Made by a program: the position numbers and the translations under genes
Notes under the pieces: generated by a model
What the model was told of the DNA's origin: nothing
Databases searched by the model: none
The model's input: the letters and a program-made list of their open reading frames with translations, nothing else
Assembly (NCBI GenBank): GCA_003232965.1
Contig: QIKG01000273.1
Coordinates: 1-11,287, forward strand
Source: Oceanospirillales bacterium
GTDB lineage: Bacteria > Pseudomonadota > Gammaproteobacteria > Xanthomonadales > SZUA-36
Direction of reading: 5' to 3'
DNA length: 11,287 bases
In this document: one piece after another, positions 1 to 7,389 of the stretch
Position numbering within the stretch: position 1 is the first letter of the stretch
Layout of the letters: each line of letters begins with the position of its first letter

Positions 1-1
1 C

Positions 2-2008
2 GATAGCGATGATGCCGGTTTATTAGTGCTACTAAACCCAGGGCAACCCCAGATGGACGAGAATGGCGGTGCCGGGTCGGCCTTTGATTCAAATCAACGC
101 TGTCCCAATGGTTCAGGCGGTGAAAGAAATACGGATACTTACCTCCAAGCAACACCAACTCCAGGCGCTGTTAACGAGTGCCCAGCGCTTGAAATTTGGG
201 AAATTCAGGGTGCTGGGGCACTCAGTATGTTTGCCGGTGCTAATGTTAGCACTGTCGATAATATCGTCACTGCAGTTGGACCCGAAGGCTTCACCATGCA
301 AACCCCCGATGCCAGAGCAGATGCCAGTATTGATACATCTAATGGCATTTATGTATTTACCGTAGCAGCACCAACAGTGGCTGTCGGTGATAGCGTTGAT
401 GTTAGTGGTGATGTTATTGAGTTTTTCGACTTCACAGAGTTTGGTAATTCACCTACCGTTACTATCAATAGTTCAGGGAATGCCCTGCCTACGATTGTAA
501 TCTTTGATGCAACTGTACCAAGCCCAAATCCGGCGACACCGAGTTGTGCGATTGAATATGAGTGTTATGAGTCTATGCTTGTACAAATCACTGGTGGCAG
601 CGTCACTAACGGCAACCAAAGCTTTGGTTCCGATCCAATTGCCGAGGTGCATATAAGAGCAGCAGCCACGCGTAGTTTCCGCGAGCCGGGCACTCAGTAC
701 CCGCTTGATTTAGGTGGTTCTATTCCAGTGTGGGATGGTAATCCAGAAGTGTTTGAATTAGATCCGGATCGTATGGGCTTGCCGAATATTATCATTCCTG
801 GCGGCTCAAGCTTTGATGCTGTAGGTGTGATTGGCTTCGATTTTGGTGGCTACGAACTCTGGCCTACCTCGCTAACAGTTACCGAGGCGATAATCCCAGG
901 TCCTGTAAGAGGCAGGCTCGCCGGAGAAACCACAGTGGGTTCGTTAAACTTATTCCGGTTTGCTACAGATGGTGATTATGCGACAAGGCTGACCAAGTTA
1001 TCCCAACATATCCGGGAAGTGTTGAACTCGCCCGATATCTTGGGTGTTCAGGAAGCTGCTGACATTACTGCGCTACAAGACCTGGCCGATGAAATTTCTC
1101 AGGATGATAATAGCGTCAATTACACGGCTCACTTGGTTGAGGGGAACGACTTTGGTGGCATCGATGTTGGCTTCCTGCTGCGTGCAGACATTGCCGTAGA
1201 TGCCATAACTCAGTTGGGTGCAGCGGAAATCTTTAGTTTCGATAGTTCCATACTGCACGATCGTCCACCGTTATTATTGGAAGGGCGTTATACCGGCAAT
1301 GGTATGGATTTCCCGCTGGCAGTAATGGTAGTGCACAACCGTTCCTTGAATGGTATCGATACTACAAGGGTTCAGCTAAAACGCCTGGCTCAGGCGGAGT
1401 CTGTTGCGACTATGGTACAGACCTATCAAACAAGCAACCCGGCTATACCACTGATTGTTCTGGGTGATTTTAATGCCTTTGAATTTACTGATGGTTATGT
1501 TGATGTCCTGGGGCATGTTATGGGTGACTTTGATCCAGCAGAAAGCCTGCAATCTGGTGCCGACCTAGTCGATCCGAACCTGGTCAACCAGGTAGAGTTA
1601 TTGCCAGCCACTGAGCGTTACTCGTTTAATTTCCGCGGTCATGTGCAAACTCTTGATCACGCGCTTACATCTGCGGCTACCGACCCCTGGATTCGTGGTT
1701 TCGAATTTGGTCGCGGTAATGTAGATGCTACCGCGAATCTCATCGGTGATCCAAGCACGCCCTTACGCGCCGCTGATCACGATGGCTTCGTCTTGTACCT
1801 GATGACCGACTTTGACGGTGATGGTTTCGCGGATGATGTAGATGGCTGCAGTTTCAATGCAAACTTGGCTAACCCAATTCCAGGTGGCGGCTGCGCTATA
1901 CCAATCCCAATCCCAACCCTCGACCGCTGGGCGTTATTGCTAATGTTGTTGTTGATGGCCGGTATTGGCGTGCTAGGTCTGCGCCGCAGCTTAGGAGTGA
2001 ACTCCTAG
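2..2008 (+). CDS. Secreted ExeM/NucH-like nuclease with IPTL-CTERM tail (5' partial)
   Basis: This is the C-terminal 668 residues of a larger secreted DNase. The frame is open to the window edge, so the GTG at 26 is not taken as the start. Counting from base 2, the first residues end in TPTPGAVNEC, as at the end of lamin-tail domains in this family. Residues about 80-300 are beta-rich and resemble the OB-fold region of YhcR/NucH nucleases. An endonuclease/exonuclease/phosphatase domain follows, with its expected metal and catalytic residues: N316, E351 (GVQEA), H445, D489 and N491 (GDFNA), D552-H553 and D592-H593 (ADHDG). Residues 603-608 (DFDGDG) start a thrombospondin type 3-like calcium loop. 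The end carries IPTLDRW (637-643), a hydrophobic helix and a basic RR tail, which is the IPTL-CTERM signal handled by exosortase XrtH. The likely role is degrading extracellular DNA at or outside the cell surface. It is followed by two hairpins. The family call is strong; the substrate is inferred. Confidence 0.88.
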   Translation, partial: DSDDAGLLVLLNPGQPQMDENGGAGSAFDSNQRCPNGSGGERNTDTYLQATPTPGAVNECPALEIWEIQGAGALSMFAGANVSTVDNIVTAVGPEGFTMQTPDARADASIDTSNGIYVFTVAAPTVAVGDSVDVSGDVIEFFDFTEFGNSPTVTINSSGNALPTIVIFDATVPSPNPATPSCAIEYECYESMLVQITGGSVTNGNQSFGSDPIAEVHIRAAATRSFREPGTQYPLDLGGSIPVWDGNPEVFELDPDRMGLPNIIIPGGSSFDAVGVIGFDFGGYELWPTSLTVTEAIIPGPVRGRLAGETTVGSLNLFRFATDGDYATRLTKLSQHIREVLNSPDILGVQEAADITALQDLADEISQDDNSVNYTAHLVEGNDFGGIDVGFLLRADIAVDAITQLGAAEIFSFDSSILHDRPPLLLEGRYTGNGMDFPLAVMVVHNRSLNGIDTTRVQLKRLAQAESVATMVQTYQTSNPAIPLIVLGDFNAFEFTDGYVDVLGHVMGDFDPAESLQSGADLVDPNLVNQVELLPATERYSFNFRGHVQTLDHALTSAATDPWIRGFEFGRGNVDATANLIGDPSTPLRAADHDGFVLYLMTDFDGDGFADDVDGCSFNANLANPIPGGGCAIPIPIPTLDRWALLLMLLLMAGIGVLGLRRSLGVNS

Positions 2009-2053
2009 CCCGGCTCTCCGGTAAACAGAAGTGGGAGCATGAGTGAAAAAATA

Positions 2054-2087
2054 GGGGTGGCTTGATCGGCCACCTCCATTCGTTTTT
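2054..2087 (+). terminator. Hairpin with T-run after the nuclease gene
   Basis: GGGGTGGC (2054-2061) pairs with GCCACCTC (2069-2076), including one G-U pair, around a 7-nt loop. A run of five T follows at 2083-2087. The T-run starts 6 nt after the stem, so this may be a weak terminator. It lies 46 bp after the nuclease stop codon. Confidence 0.5.
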
Positions 2088-2105
2088 ATATAGAAGCCCC
2101 AAGTT

Positions 2106-2155
2106 AACCCCATCTGTAATGGCCAAGCTACTTGTCCACTACAGATGGGGTTTTT
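2106..2155 (+). terminator. Strong Rho-independent terminator
   Basis: A perfect 13-bp stem pairs AACCCCATCTGTA (2106-2118) with TACAGATGGGGTT (2140-2152). After one mismatch it continues with TGG (2120-2122) pairing to CCA (2136-2138). A T-run at 2151-2155 overlaps the stem base. On the minus strand the stem is followed by TTAACTT, with no proper T-run, so it works mainly for rightward transcripts. It most likely ends the nuclease transcript. Confidence 0.8.
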
Positions 2156-2327
2156 AATTGTTAGTTCGTTGAAAAAAAGCGCCAGTTATTTGATCTTTGT
2201 AATTATCTCCAATCGGTTTTAACAAATAATCAACCGCATCTAGCTCAAATCCATCTAAAGCCTCTAAGCTTCCCATGCTTGATATAGCGGAAACGCAACT
2301 TGATTTAAGTTTAAGTATTCTATGAAA
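2154..2327 (-). pseudogene. Remnant of a response-regulator receiver domain
   Basis: Read on the minus strand, an open stretch ends in TAA at 2154-2156 and contains an ATG at 2274-2276 that would give 40 residues. Those residues include ALDGFELDAVDYLLKPI. This matches the alpha4-beta5 end of receiver domains, especially LytTR-type regulators, where DYLLKP holds the invariant Lys-Pro. The residues before it (CVSAISSMGSLEALDGF) can be aligned to the usual FTTAYSEYALEGF stretch, but weakly. The phosphoacceptor Asp, the earlier strands and any DNA-binding domain are missing. The frame closes upstream at a stop near 2328-2330, so this is a decayed fragment rather than a working regulator. The stop codon lies inside the terminator T-run. 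The family assignment rests on one short motif. Confidence 0.6.
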
Positions 2328-2401
2328 TTACAGACAATTGTTATGCTAGGATACTTGTCTGCCAATGTCTTGCTAATTCTCAGTGTGATGATAATAAATA
2401 G

Positions 2402-2407
2402 AAGGAG
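2402..2407 (+). promoter_or_regulatory. Shine-Dalgarno site setting the amidohydrolase start at 2415
   Basis: AAGGAG lies 7 nt before the GTG at 2415-2417. The upstream in-frame ATG at 2322 has no comparable site. Starting at 2415 puts a clean signal peptide at the N-terminus, whereas starting at 2322 would put a second hydrophobic stretch ahead of it. Confidence 0.8.
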
Positions 2408-2414
2408 TAACTCT

Positions 2415-3689
2415 GTGATAAATACTCAACTTAGGTTTGTCGCCATAGTTTCATTGCTGTTGTTTGGTTTTGTAGCGCCAGTAGCAGCGGAAACAATAGT
2501 GCTTAAAGCCGATCGTTGGCTTAATGTCAGTTCAGGTCGTATTTTTGCTCCAGCGAGGATTGTCATAACTGACGGAATAATAACCGCGGTTGATCCCAAG
2601 ACATTACCCCGTGATGCTAAAGTTATAGAGTTAGGTGATATGACATTAATGCCTGGCTTGATGGATTTACATACCCATGTTGCCTATGAGGATGTTGATG
2701 GCTGGCAGTATGAGTCGGCCACTAAATCTACTGGATTCTATGCAATGCGTAGTGTTCGCAATGCCCGGAAAATATTATTAGCCGGTTTTACCACTATACG
2801 CGAACTGGGTTCCCCAGGGTTTGTTGATGTGGAACTAGCTAAGGCTACCGATTTAGGCTGGGTTGAAGGACCGAGGGTTATTCCATCGGGTCATGCTATT
2901 GGCATCACCGGTGGACATTGTGATGTCACACGTTTCAAGCCAGGGCTGCTAGAAATGGACTATCGCTCCGGGATTGCTGATGGTGTAGATGGATTAATCA
3001 AAGCGGTTCGTTATCAGATTAAGCATGGTGCTGAGTCGATTAAAATTTGCGTAACCTCCGGGGTTATGAGCGCTGGGTCAAATGCCGGTATTCTACAATT
3101 AAGCCAAGCGGAATTACGCGCTATTGTTGAGGAAGCACACAGGCAGAAGGTCAAAGTAACAGGTCATGCCCATGGTAAAGAAGGAATTATTGCCGCCTCC
3201 AATGCGGGTATAGATTCTATAGAACATGCCTCAATGATGGATGCGGAGACGATTAAAATATTAAAGCAAAATGGCACCTATGTCGTTCCAACCATTTTTC
3301 AATGGTTTCTAGAATATGACCTGCCACCAGAAGTACACATTAAAAATGAATATGTGAAAAGTTTTATTGCAAACAGTATGACATTAGCTATAAAGGAAAA
3401 TGTGAAAATCGCTTTTGGTACTGATGCGGGTCTTTATCCATATGGTCGTAATGCAGAAGAATTTGCTGTATTAGTTAAATTCGGTATGCAACCAATTGAG
3501 GCGATTCAAACGGCGACGATTAATGCGGCAGACTTAATGGGGATAAAGAATCGAGGAAAAATCGAGAAAGGCTTGTTGGCAGATATTATTGGCGTTCCAG
3601 GTAACCCCCTAAAGGATATAAAAGTGATGGAAAATGTAGGCTTTGTTATGAAAGGTGGCATTGTCTATAAATCTGAATTCAAGTTGTAA
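2415..3689 (+). CDS. Exported metal-dependent amidohydrolase (imidazolonepropionase/Xaa-Pro dipeptidase-like)
   Basis: The protein has 424 residues from the GTG start at 2415. The N-terminus is a signal peptide: INTQLRF, a hydrophobic core, then PVAA before ETIV, so the mature enzyme probably acts in the periplasm. The amidohydrolase TIM-barrel ligands are all present: H86 and H88 (DLHTH), K210 (IKICVTSG), H251 in GHAHG, H271 (SIEHAS) and D337 (FGTDAG). K210 is probably the carboxylated bridging lysine of the binuclear subgroup. A small beta domain precedes and follows the barrel, as usual in this superfamily. Relatives cleave Xaa-Pro dipeptides or cyclic amides; the substrate cannot be read from sequence. 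The gene stands alone, with no terminator seen after it. Its second half is AT-rich (18 G+C in 60 at 3361-3420, against 32 in 60 at 4321-4380 in the next gene) and ATA codons are frequent, which may indicate transfer. Confidence 0.87.
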   Translation: MINTQLRFVAIVSLLLFGFVAPVAAETIVLKADRWLNVSSGRIFAPARIVITDGIITAVDPKTLPRDAKVIELGDMTLMPGLMDLHTHVAYEDVDGWQYESATKSTGFYAMRSVRNARKILLAGFTTIRELGSPGFVDVELAKATDLGWVEGPRVIPSGHAIGITGGHCDVTRFKPGLLEMDYRSGIADGVDGLIKAVRYQIKHGAESIKICVTSGVMSAGSNAGILQLSQAELRAIVEEAHRQKVKVTGHAHGKEGIIAASNAGIDSIEHASMMDAETIKILKQNGTYVVPTIFQWFLEYDLPPEVHIKNEYVKSFIANSMTLAIKENVKIAFGTDAGLYPYGRNAEEFAVLVKFGMQPIEAIQTATINAADLMGIKNRGKIEKGLLADIIGVPGNPLKDIKVMENVGFVMKGGIVYKSEFKL

Positions 3690-3697
3690 CTGAATAA

Positions 3698-3922
3698 TCG
3701 GTTAATGTTGGGGCTGACCAAGTAACGAACCTACCGCAGCTTCTTGTTAATTTAACTCATAGACAAGAAATCAACATAGCGTTGCAAAAATTGCACGAGG
3801 TCTGAAGACTGAAAGAAAAGAAAGACATCAATTTTGACTATTTTCCAGTCGCTGATGATAAAATATCGGATTACTCTCCTCTAATTAATACCTTCTCGGA
3901 AAATTTATTATGGCAAAGCTGA
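3698..3922 (+). pseudogene. Possible decayed gene: open frame interrupted by one TGA
   Basis: Between the amidohydrolase and the dehydrogenase one plus-strand frame gives 35 residues (including LTHRQEINIALQKLHEV), then TGA at 3803-3805, then 38 more residues (including DYSPLINTFSENLL). It stops at 3920-3922, just inside the next gene. There is no ATG start. The residues look helical and amphipathic. The second part vaguely recalls the YYTPLI...LL end of NIT-type sensory domains, but I cannot identify it. A frame of this length with a single stop is not rare by chance, so this entry is tentative. Confidence 0.25.
3834..3862 (+). promoter_or_regulatory. Candidate sigma70 promoter for the glutaryl-CoA dehydrogenase gene
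   Basis: TTGACT at 3834-3839 matches five of six bases of the -35 consensus. GATAAA at 3857-3862, 17 bp further on, matches four of six of the -10 consensus, and TAAAAT at 3859-3864 is an alternative. Transcription would start about 40 bp before the ATG at 3910. The only ribosome-site-like bases near that ATG are a weak CGGA at 3897-3900. Confidence 0.45.
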
Positions 3923-5073
3923 ATCCACTCGACCTTTTCAATGTTCGTTCGCTGCTGACTGAAGAAGAGCAGATGGTTCAGGACAGTGTGGCTCACTGGG
4001 TTGATGAGCGCGCGATGCCGTTGATTGCTGAGTGTTTTAATGAATCTCGTTTTCCTACAGAGCTTATAGCTGAGATAGCTGATTTGGGTTTGCTCGGTTC
4101 CAGTCTTGAGGGTTACGGCTGTGCAGGCTTAAATGCTGTTTCCTATGGCCTTATTTGTCAAGAGTTAGAACGCTGTGATTCCGGTTTACGCAGTTTTGTT
4201 TCGGTGCAAAGCAGCTTGTGCATGTATCCAATTTACAGTTTTGGTACAGATGAACAAAAACAACGCTGGTTACCGGAAATGGCGGCAGGGCGGGTGATCG
4301 GTTGTTTTGGTTTAACTGAGCCACAGGGTGGGTCTGACCCTGCCAATATGAACACCCATGCCAAAAAGGATGGTGATGACTGGTTGTTAAACGGCGCTAA
4401 AATGTGGATAACCAATGGCTCTGTAGCAGATATTGCGATTGTCTGGGCTAAAACATCAGACGGCATTCAGGGGTTTTTGGTAGAAAAGGATATGCCGGGT
4501 TTCGTCACTCAGGATATTCATGGCAAGATGTCATTGCGAGCGTCTACCACTTCTGAATTATATTTTGATAATGTTCGCCTGCCTGATTCCAGCAGGTTAC
4601 CGGGTGTGAAAGGATTAAAAGGTCCTTTATCTTGTTTAACCCAGGCGCGTTTTGGTATTTCATGGGGACCGATAGGCTGTGCTCAGGACTGCCTTGACAC
4701 AGTTATCAAATACACCGAAGAGCGTAAGTTATTCGGCCGGCCGTTAGCCGCTAACCAGGCAATTCAGCTGCGTTTGGCCGATATGGCGCGCAGAATCACC
4801 ACTGCGCAATTATTAGCGCTGCAATTAGGACGGCTTAAAGATGCAGGTAAGATGGCGCATACGCAAGTCAATTTAGCCAAATGGAATAATGTCAGAATGG
4901 CGCTGGATATTGCCCGCGATGCCCGCGATATACTTGGGGGATTCGGCATTACTACCGAATACAGTCCCATCAGGCATATGCTTAATCTTGAGAGTGTGAT
5001 TACTTACGAAGGTACAGAAACTATCCACCAACTGGCAGTAGGTCGTGAATTAACCGGTATTAGCGCCTTTTAG
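3910..5073 (+). CDS. gcdH: Glutaryl-CoA dehydrogenase
   Basis: This is a 387-residue FAD-dependent acyl-CoA dehydrogenase that oxidises and decarboxylates glutaryl-CoA to crotonyl-CoA, late in lysine and tryptophan breakdown; electrons pass to ETF. The helical N-terminal domain is followed by the FAD/acyl motif CFGLTEPQGGSDP (about 134-146), MWITNGS, and the C-terminal helical domain with RKLFGRPLAANQ and DILGGFGI. E367 in ITYEGTETIH is the catalytic base. R94 in CDSGLRSFVSVQSS matches the arginine that binds the glutaryl carboxylate in characterised enzymes (Arg94 and Glu370 in mature human GCDH). SVQSSL and SLRAST also favour glutaryl-CoA dehydrogenase over other acyl-CoA dehydrogenases. 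The gene has its own candidate promoter. Its 3' end overlaps the converging Nudix gene by 14 bp, and no terminator is visible. No CoA-transferase or LysR regulator gene is adjacent here. Confidence 0.93.
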   Translation: MAKLNPLDLFNVRSLLTEEEQMVQDSVAHWVDERAMPLIAECFNESRFPTELIAEIADLGLLGSSLEGYGCAGLNAVSYGLICQELERCDSGLRSFVSVQSSLCMYPIYSFGTDEQKQRWLPEMAAGRVIGCFGLTEPQGGSDPANMNTHAKKDGDDWLLNGAKMWITNGSVADIAIVWAKTSDGIQGFLVEKDMPGFVTQDIHGKMSLRASTTSELYFDNVRLPDSSRLPGVKGLKGPLSCLTQARFGISWGPIGCAQDCLDTVIKYTEERKLFGRPLAANQAIQLRLADMARRITTAQLLALQLGRLKDAGKMAHTQVNLAKWNNVRMALDIARDARDILGGFGITTEYSPIRHMLNLESVITYEGTETIHQLAVGRELTGISAF

Positions 5074-5623
5074 ACTCCATCAATAAGCGGGTTTTTTCCA
5101 GCATCCGATCCATTACTGGATCACCGCCGATAAGACTGGCTGCCTTATCCGGGCTGAACCATTGCAGATCGTTTGATTCATCTGAAAAGTGTATCTCTGA
5201 TTGTTCTGCCTGTAGTAGGAAGCGCGCATCGTAGTGTTGATGCTCTGGGATACTCCCACGGGCAGGGATGGTATGGATATCAAAATCAAAAATACCGGGT
5301 GCTAATTGCTGGAAATTTTCAATCCCGGTTTCTTCGCGGGCTTCACGCAGTGCAGCCTCAAGCCAGCTGTTGTCATGTGCTTCAATGTGACCGCCCGGTT
5401 GCAGCCAGCGATTTAGCTTGCGGTGGTGCAGTAATAAAATGGCATCCAGCGACGGACTCAAAATCCAACAAGAGGCCGTAAGGTGACTACGACCATTATC
5501 AGCCTGCCAGAAATCGTCCTGCTCATCTAGCAAACAGATTGCCCTATGAATATCCGCAGACTCAAGAGAGTCTGCGGCTTTAACTTTCCGCAATAAGCTT
5601 CGGGAACTTTCCCGATCCAGCAC
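5060..5623 (-). CDS. Nudix hydrolase
   Basis: The protein has 187 residues starting with GTG at 5621-5623. The Nudix box runs from G77-G78 to G100: GGHIEAH, then LREAREETGI, with R93, E94, E97 and E98 able to bind the metal. The first Glu of the classical box is replaced (Asp84), and the spacing to R93 is one residue longer than the standard pattern. Downstream EHQHYDARFLL resembles a Nudix group with an H-x-HYD-x-RFL signature. The substrate is unknown; the family cleaves nucleoside diphosphates linked to another moiety. An N-terminal helical region of about 45 residues precedes the catalytic fold. The start shares one base with the stop of the peptidase gene (TAGTG), so translation is probably coupled; no good ribosome site is present. 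It is the last gene of the minus-strand run, and its 3' end overlaps gcdH by 14 bp. Confidence 0.85.
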   Translation of the reverse strand: MLDRESSRSLLRKVKAADSLESADIHRAICLLDEQDDFWQADNGRSHLTASCWILSPSLDAILLLHHRKLNRWLQPGGHIEAHDNSWLEAALREAREETGIENFQQLAPGIFDFDIHTIPARGSIPEHQHYDARFLLQAEQSEIHFSDESNDLQWFSPDKAASLIGGDPVMDRMLEKTRLLMESKRR

Positions 5624-7347
5624 TAGTTGTTACTCATGCTGGCTTCACGAATGGCTTTAAATTCGTTACCTTCATACCAGTGTGGCCAGCTGCTGTCATT
5701 GCCTAGTTGCAGGCCGATATTAAAAAACAGTTTGAGGTCATCTACGAGGCCATTTAAGTCCCAGCTGTCGGTGATTTCATCAGCAGGCGCGTGATAGCGG
5801 TTGCTGGTGTAGTCAGCATATAAATCGCGCATATATTGTTCGCCTTCAGCCAAGTGTTTTACCCCGCCTTTGGCATATAAAACCGGTACTCCACGCTTGG
5901 CAAAATTAAAGTGATCAGAGCGATAAAAATAACCTTTTTCAGGGAAGGGCTCCGTTTCTACTGTACGCTTTTGGAGTGTGGCATTGCCTTTGAGTGTGTC
6001 CTCCAGACTGGAACTGCCATAGCCAACTACAATAATATCTTCGGTTGAACCATACACATTCATCGCATCCATATTAATACCACCAATGGTTTTATTCATG
6101 GGGAATGGCGGATTGGCGGTGTAGTAGGCAGAGCCTAACAATCCGGATTCCTCAGCTGCTACTGCAAGAAATCCAATGCTTCTGGCTGGAGCCTGCGGCA
6201 GCCGTGAAAATGTGTTGGCAAGCGCTAGCACTCCAGCAACACCGCTGGCATTATCAACTGCACCATTAAAGATATTATCGGCCGCGTGCTCGCCACTTTC
6301 ATCTTCTCCCAGGTGGTCCCAATGACCCATATAGAAAAACAGTTCATCAGGGTTTTTACTGCCGGGTAAAACTGCGCCGACATTATAGGATTTGGCTTTT
6401 TCAAGCGTGTTGTCCAGGTGAACCGAGAGATTGATGTCGAGAGGGATTGACTCAAAGTTCGCTGATAGCGCTTTCTGCTTGAGGTTTTCTAGATTCATCC
6501 CGGATGCGGTTACCCATTGGTCAGCAATTGCATAAGGCACCCATGCTTCAAACGGCAGTCTGTCGATATTTCCGTTGGCGCTGTCCAAAACAAATTGTGG
6601 GCCGGACCATGAAGAGGAGACGACTTTCCATGGGTATGATGCAGGTGCGGTTTCGTGGATAATAATCGCACCGCTGGCGCCCTGACGAGCAGCTTCTTCA
6701 TATTTATATGTCCAGCGACCGTAATATGTCATCGCATTGCCCTTGAAAAGCTCTGGATCCTGCGTTACAAAGCCGGGATCATTAACCAACATCATTACGA
6801 TTTTGCCTTCTACATCCAAATTTTTATAATCATCCCATTCATATTCCGGGGCAACAATACCGTAACCTACAAATACCACTTGGCTTTCTTCTACATCAAT
6901 GCTTTCCACGACACGACTGGTACCCAGCATGATTTCAGGCCCGTATTTCAGACTCCGTCGCTGATTGCTCTGGGTAATGGCGGCTTTTACGGTGGCAGGG
7001 TCTAGGGTAATGGATACTAGCGGAACCGCTTGTCGGTAACTGTCACCAAACATGGGCTGTAAGCCGTTGGCGATAAATTTCTGTTCGATGTAATCAACCG
7101 TCAATTTCTCACCTTCAGAAAAAGGTGCGCGGCCACCAAAGCGGTCAGAGGAGAGGATTTCAATATCTCTTATCAAGTGCTCCGGGGTAATGTATTTCTC
7201 TGCAAGTTGTTGTGCAGTTTCGCTAGCTTGCGAGGCCGCAGCTTTACTTGGGCTGGAATATTCGGGCGTGGTTTTACAGGCGCTGAGCCAGAACACGCTG
7301 ATACTGAGCAAAGCGATTAGCTTGAATTTAGTTGAGTGAATAGTCAT
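5623..7347 (-). CDS. M28 family metallopeptidase, outer-membrane lipoprotein with PA domain
   Basis: The protein has 574 residues from the ATG at 7345-7347. A lipoprotein signal peptide ends in LSAC, making C24 the lipidated cysteine; Lys at +2 favours the outer membrane. Roughly residues 150-290 form a protease-associated (PA) domain inserted before the peptidase core (VFVGYGIVAPEY, VEGKIVMML, GASGAIII). The M28 two-zinc site is complete: H342 (GHWDH, with D344), D365 (GAVDNASG), E399-E400 (AEESGLLGS), D427 (NMDAM) and H479 (SDHFNF). It is most likely an aminopeptidase or carboxypeptidase trimming peptides at the cell surface or in the periplasm; specificity cannot be read from sequence. An in-frame ATG six codons earlier was not chosen because AGGAG lies just before the start used here. 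It sits 42 bp after murB and its stop overlaps the Nudix start. Confidence 0.92.
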   Translation of the reverse strand: MTIHSTKFKLIALLSISVFWLSACKTTPEYSSPSKAAASQASETAQQLAEKYITPEHLIRDIEILSSDRFGGRAPFSEGEKLTVDYIEQKFIANGLQPMFGDSYRQAVPLVSITLDPATVKAAITQSNQRRSLKYGPEIMLGTSRVVESIDVEESQVVFVGYGIVAPEYEWDDYKNLDVEGKIVMMLVNDPGFVTQDPELFKGNAMTYYGRWTYKYEEAARQGASGAIIIHETAPASYPWKVVSSSWSGPQFVLDSANGNIDRLPFEAWVPYAIADQWVTASGMNLENLKQKALSANFESIPLDINLSVHLDNTLEKAKSYNVGAVLPGSKNPDELFFYMGHWDHLGEDESGEHAADNIFNGAVDNASGVAGVLALANTFSRLPQAPARSIGFLAVAAEESGLLGSAYYTANPPFPMNKTIGGINMDAMNVYGSTEDIIVVGYGSSSLEDTLKGNATLQKRTVETEPFPEKGYFYRSDHFNFAKRGVPVLYAKGGVKHLAEGEQYMRDLYADYTSNRYHAPADEITDSWDLNGLVDDLKLFFNIGLQLGNDSSWPHWYEGNEFKAIREASMSNN

Positions 7348-7352
7348 GGAAT

Positions 7353-7357
7353 CTCCT
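7353..7357 (-). promoter_or_regulatory. Shine-Dalgarno site setting the M28 peptidase start
   Basis: AGGAG on the minus strand lies 5 nt before the ATG at 7345-7347. The alternative ATG at 7363-7365 has no purine-rich site in the right place and would place the AGGAG inside the coding region. Confidence 0.75.
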
Positions 7358-7389
7358 GTTTGCATACTGGTAAGTATAGTGTTGATTGG

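Noticed and set aside
2290..2401. Promoter for the amidohydrolase, e.g. TTGATT near 2299 with TATGAA-like bases downstream
   Set aside because: Spacing or hexamer match is poor in every pairing tried; a promoter must exist but I cannot place it.
2322..2414. N-terminal extension of the amidohydrolase from the ATG at 2322, giving a second hydrophobic segment
   Set aside because: There is no ribosome site before 2322, while AAGGAG precedes the GTG at 2415, which directly starts a clean signal peptide.
6655..7005. Plus-strand frame of 116 codons opposite the M28 peptidase gene
   Set aside because: It is a shadow of the PA-domain coding region, with no motif or ribosome site.
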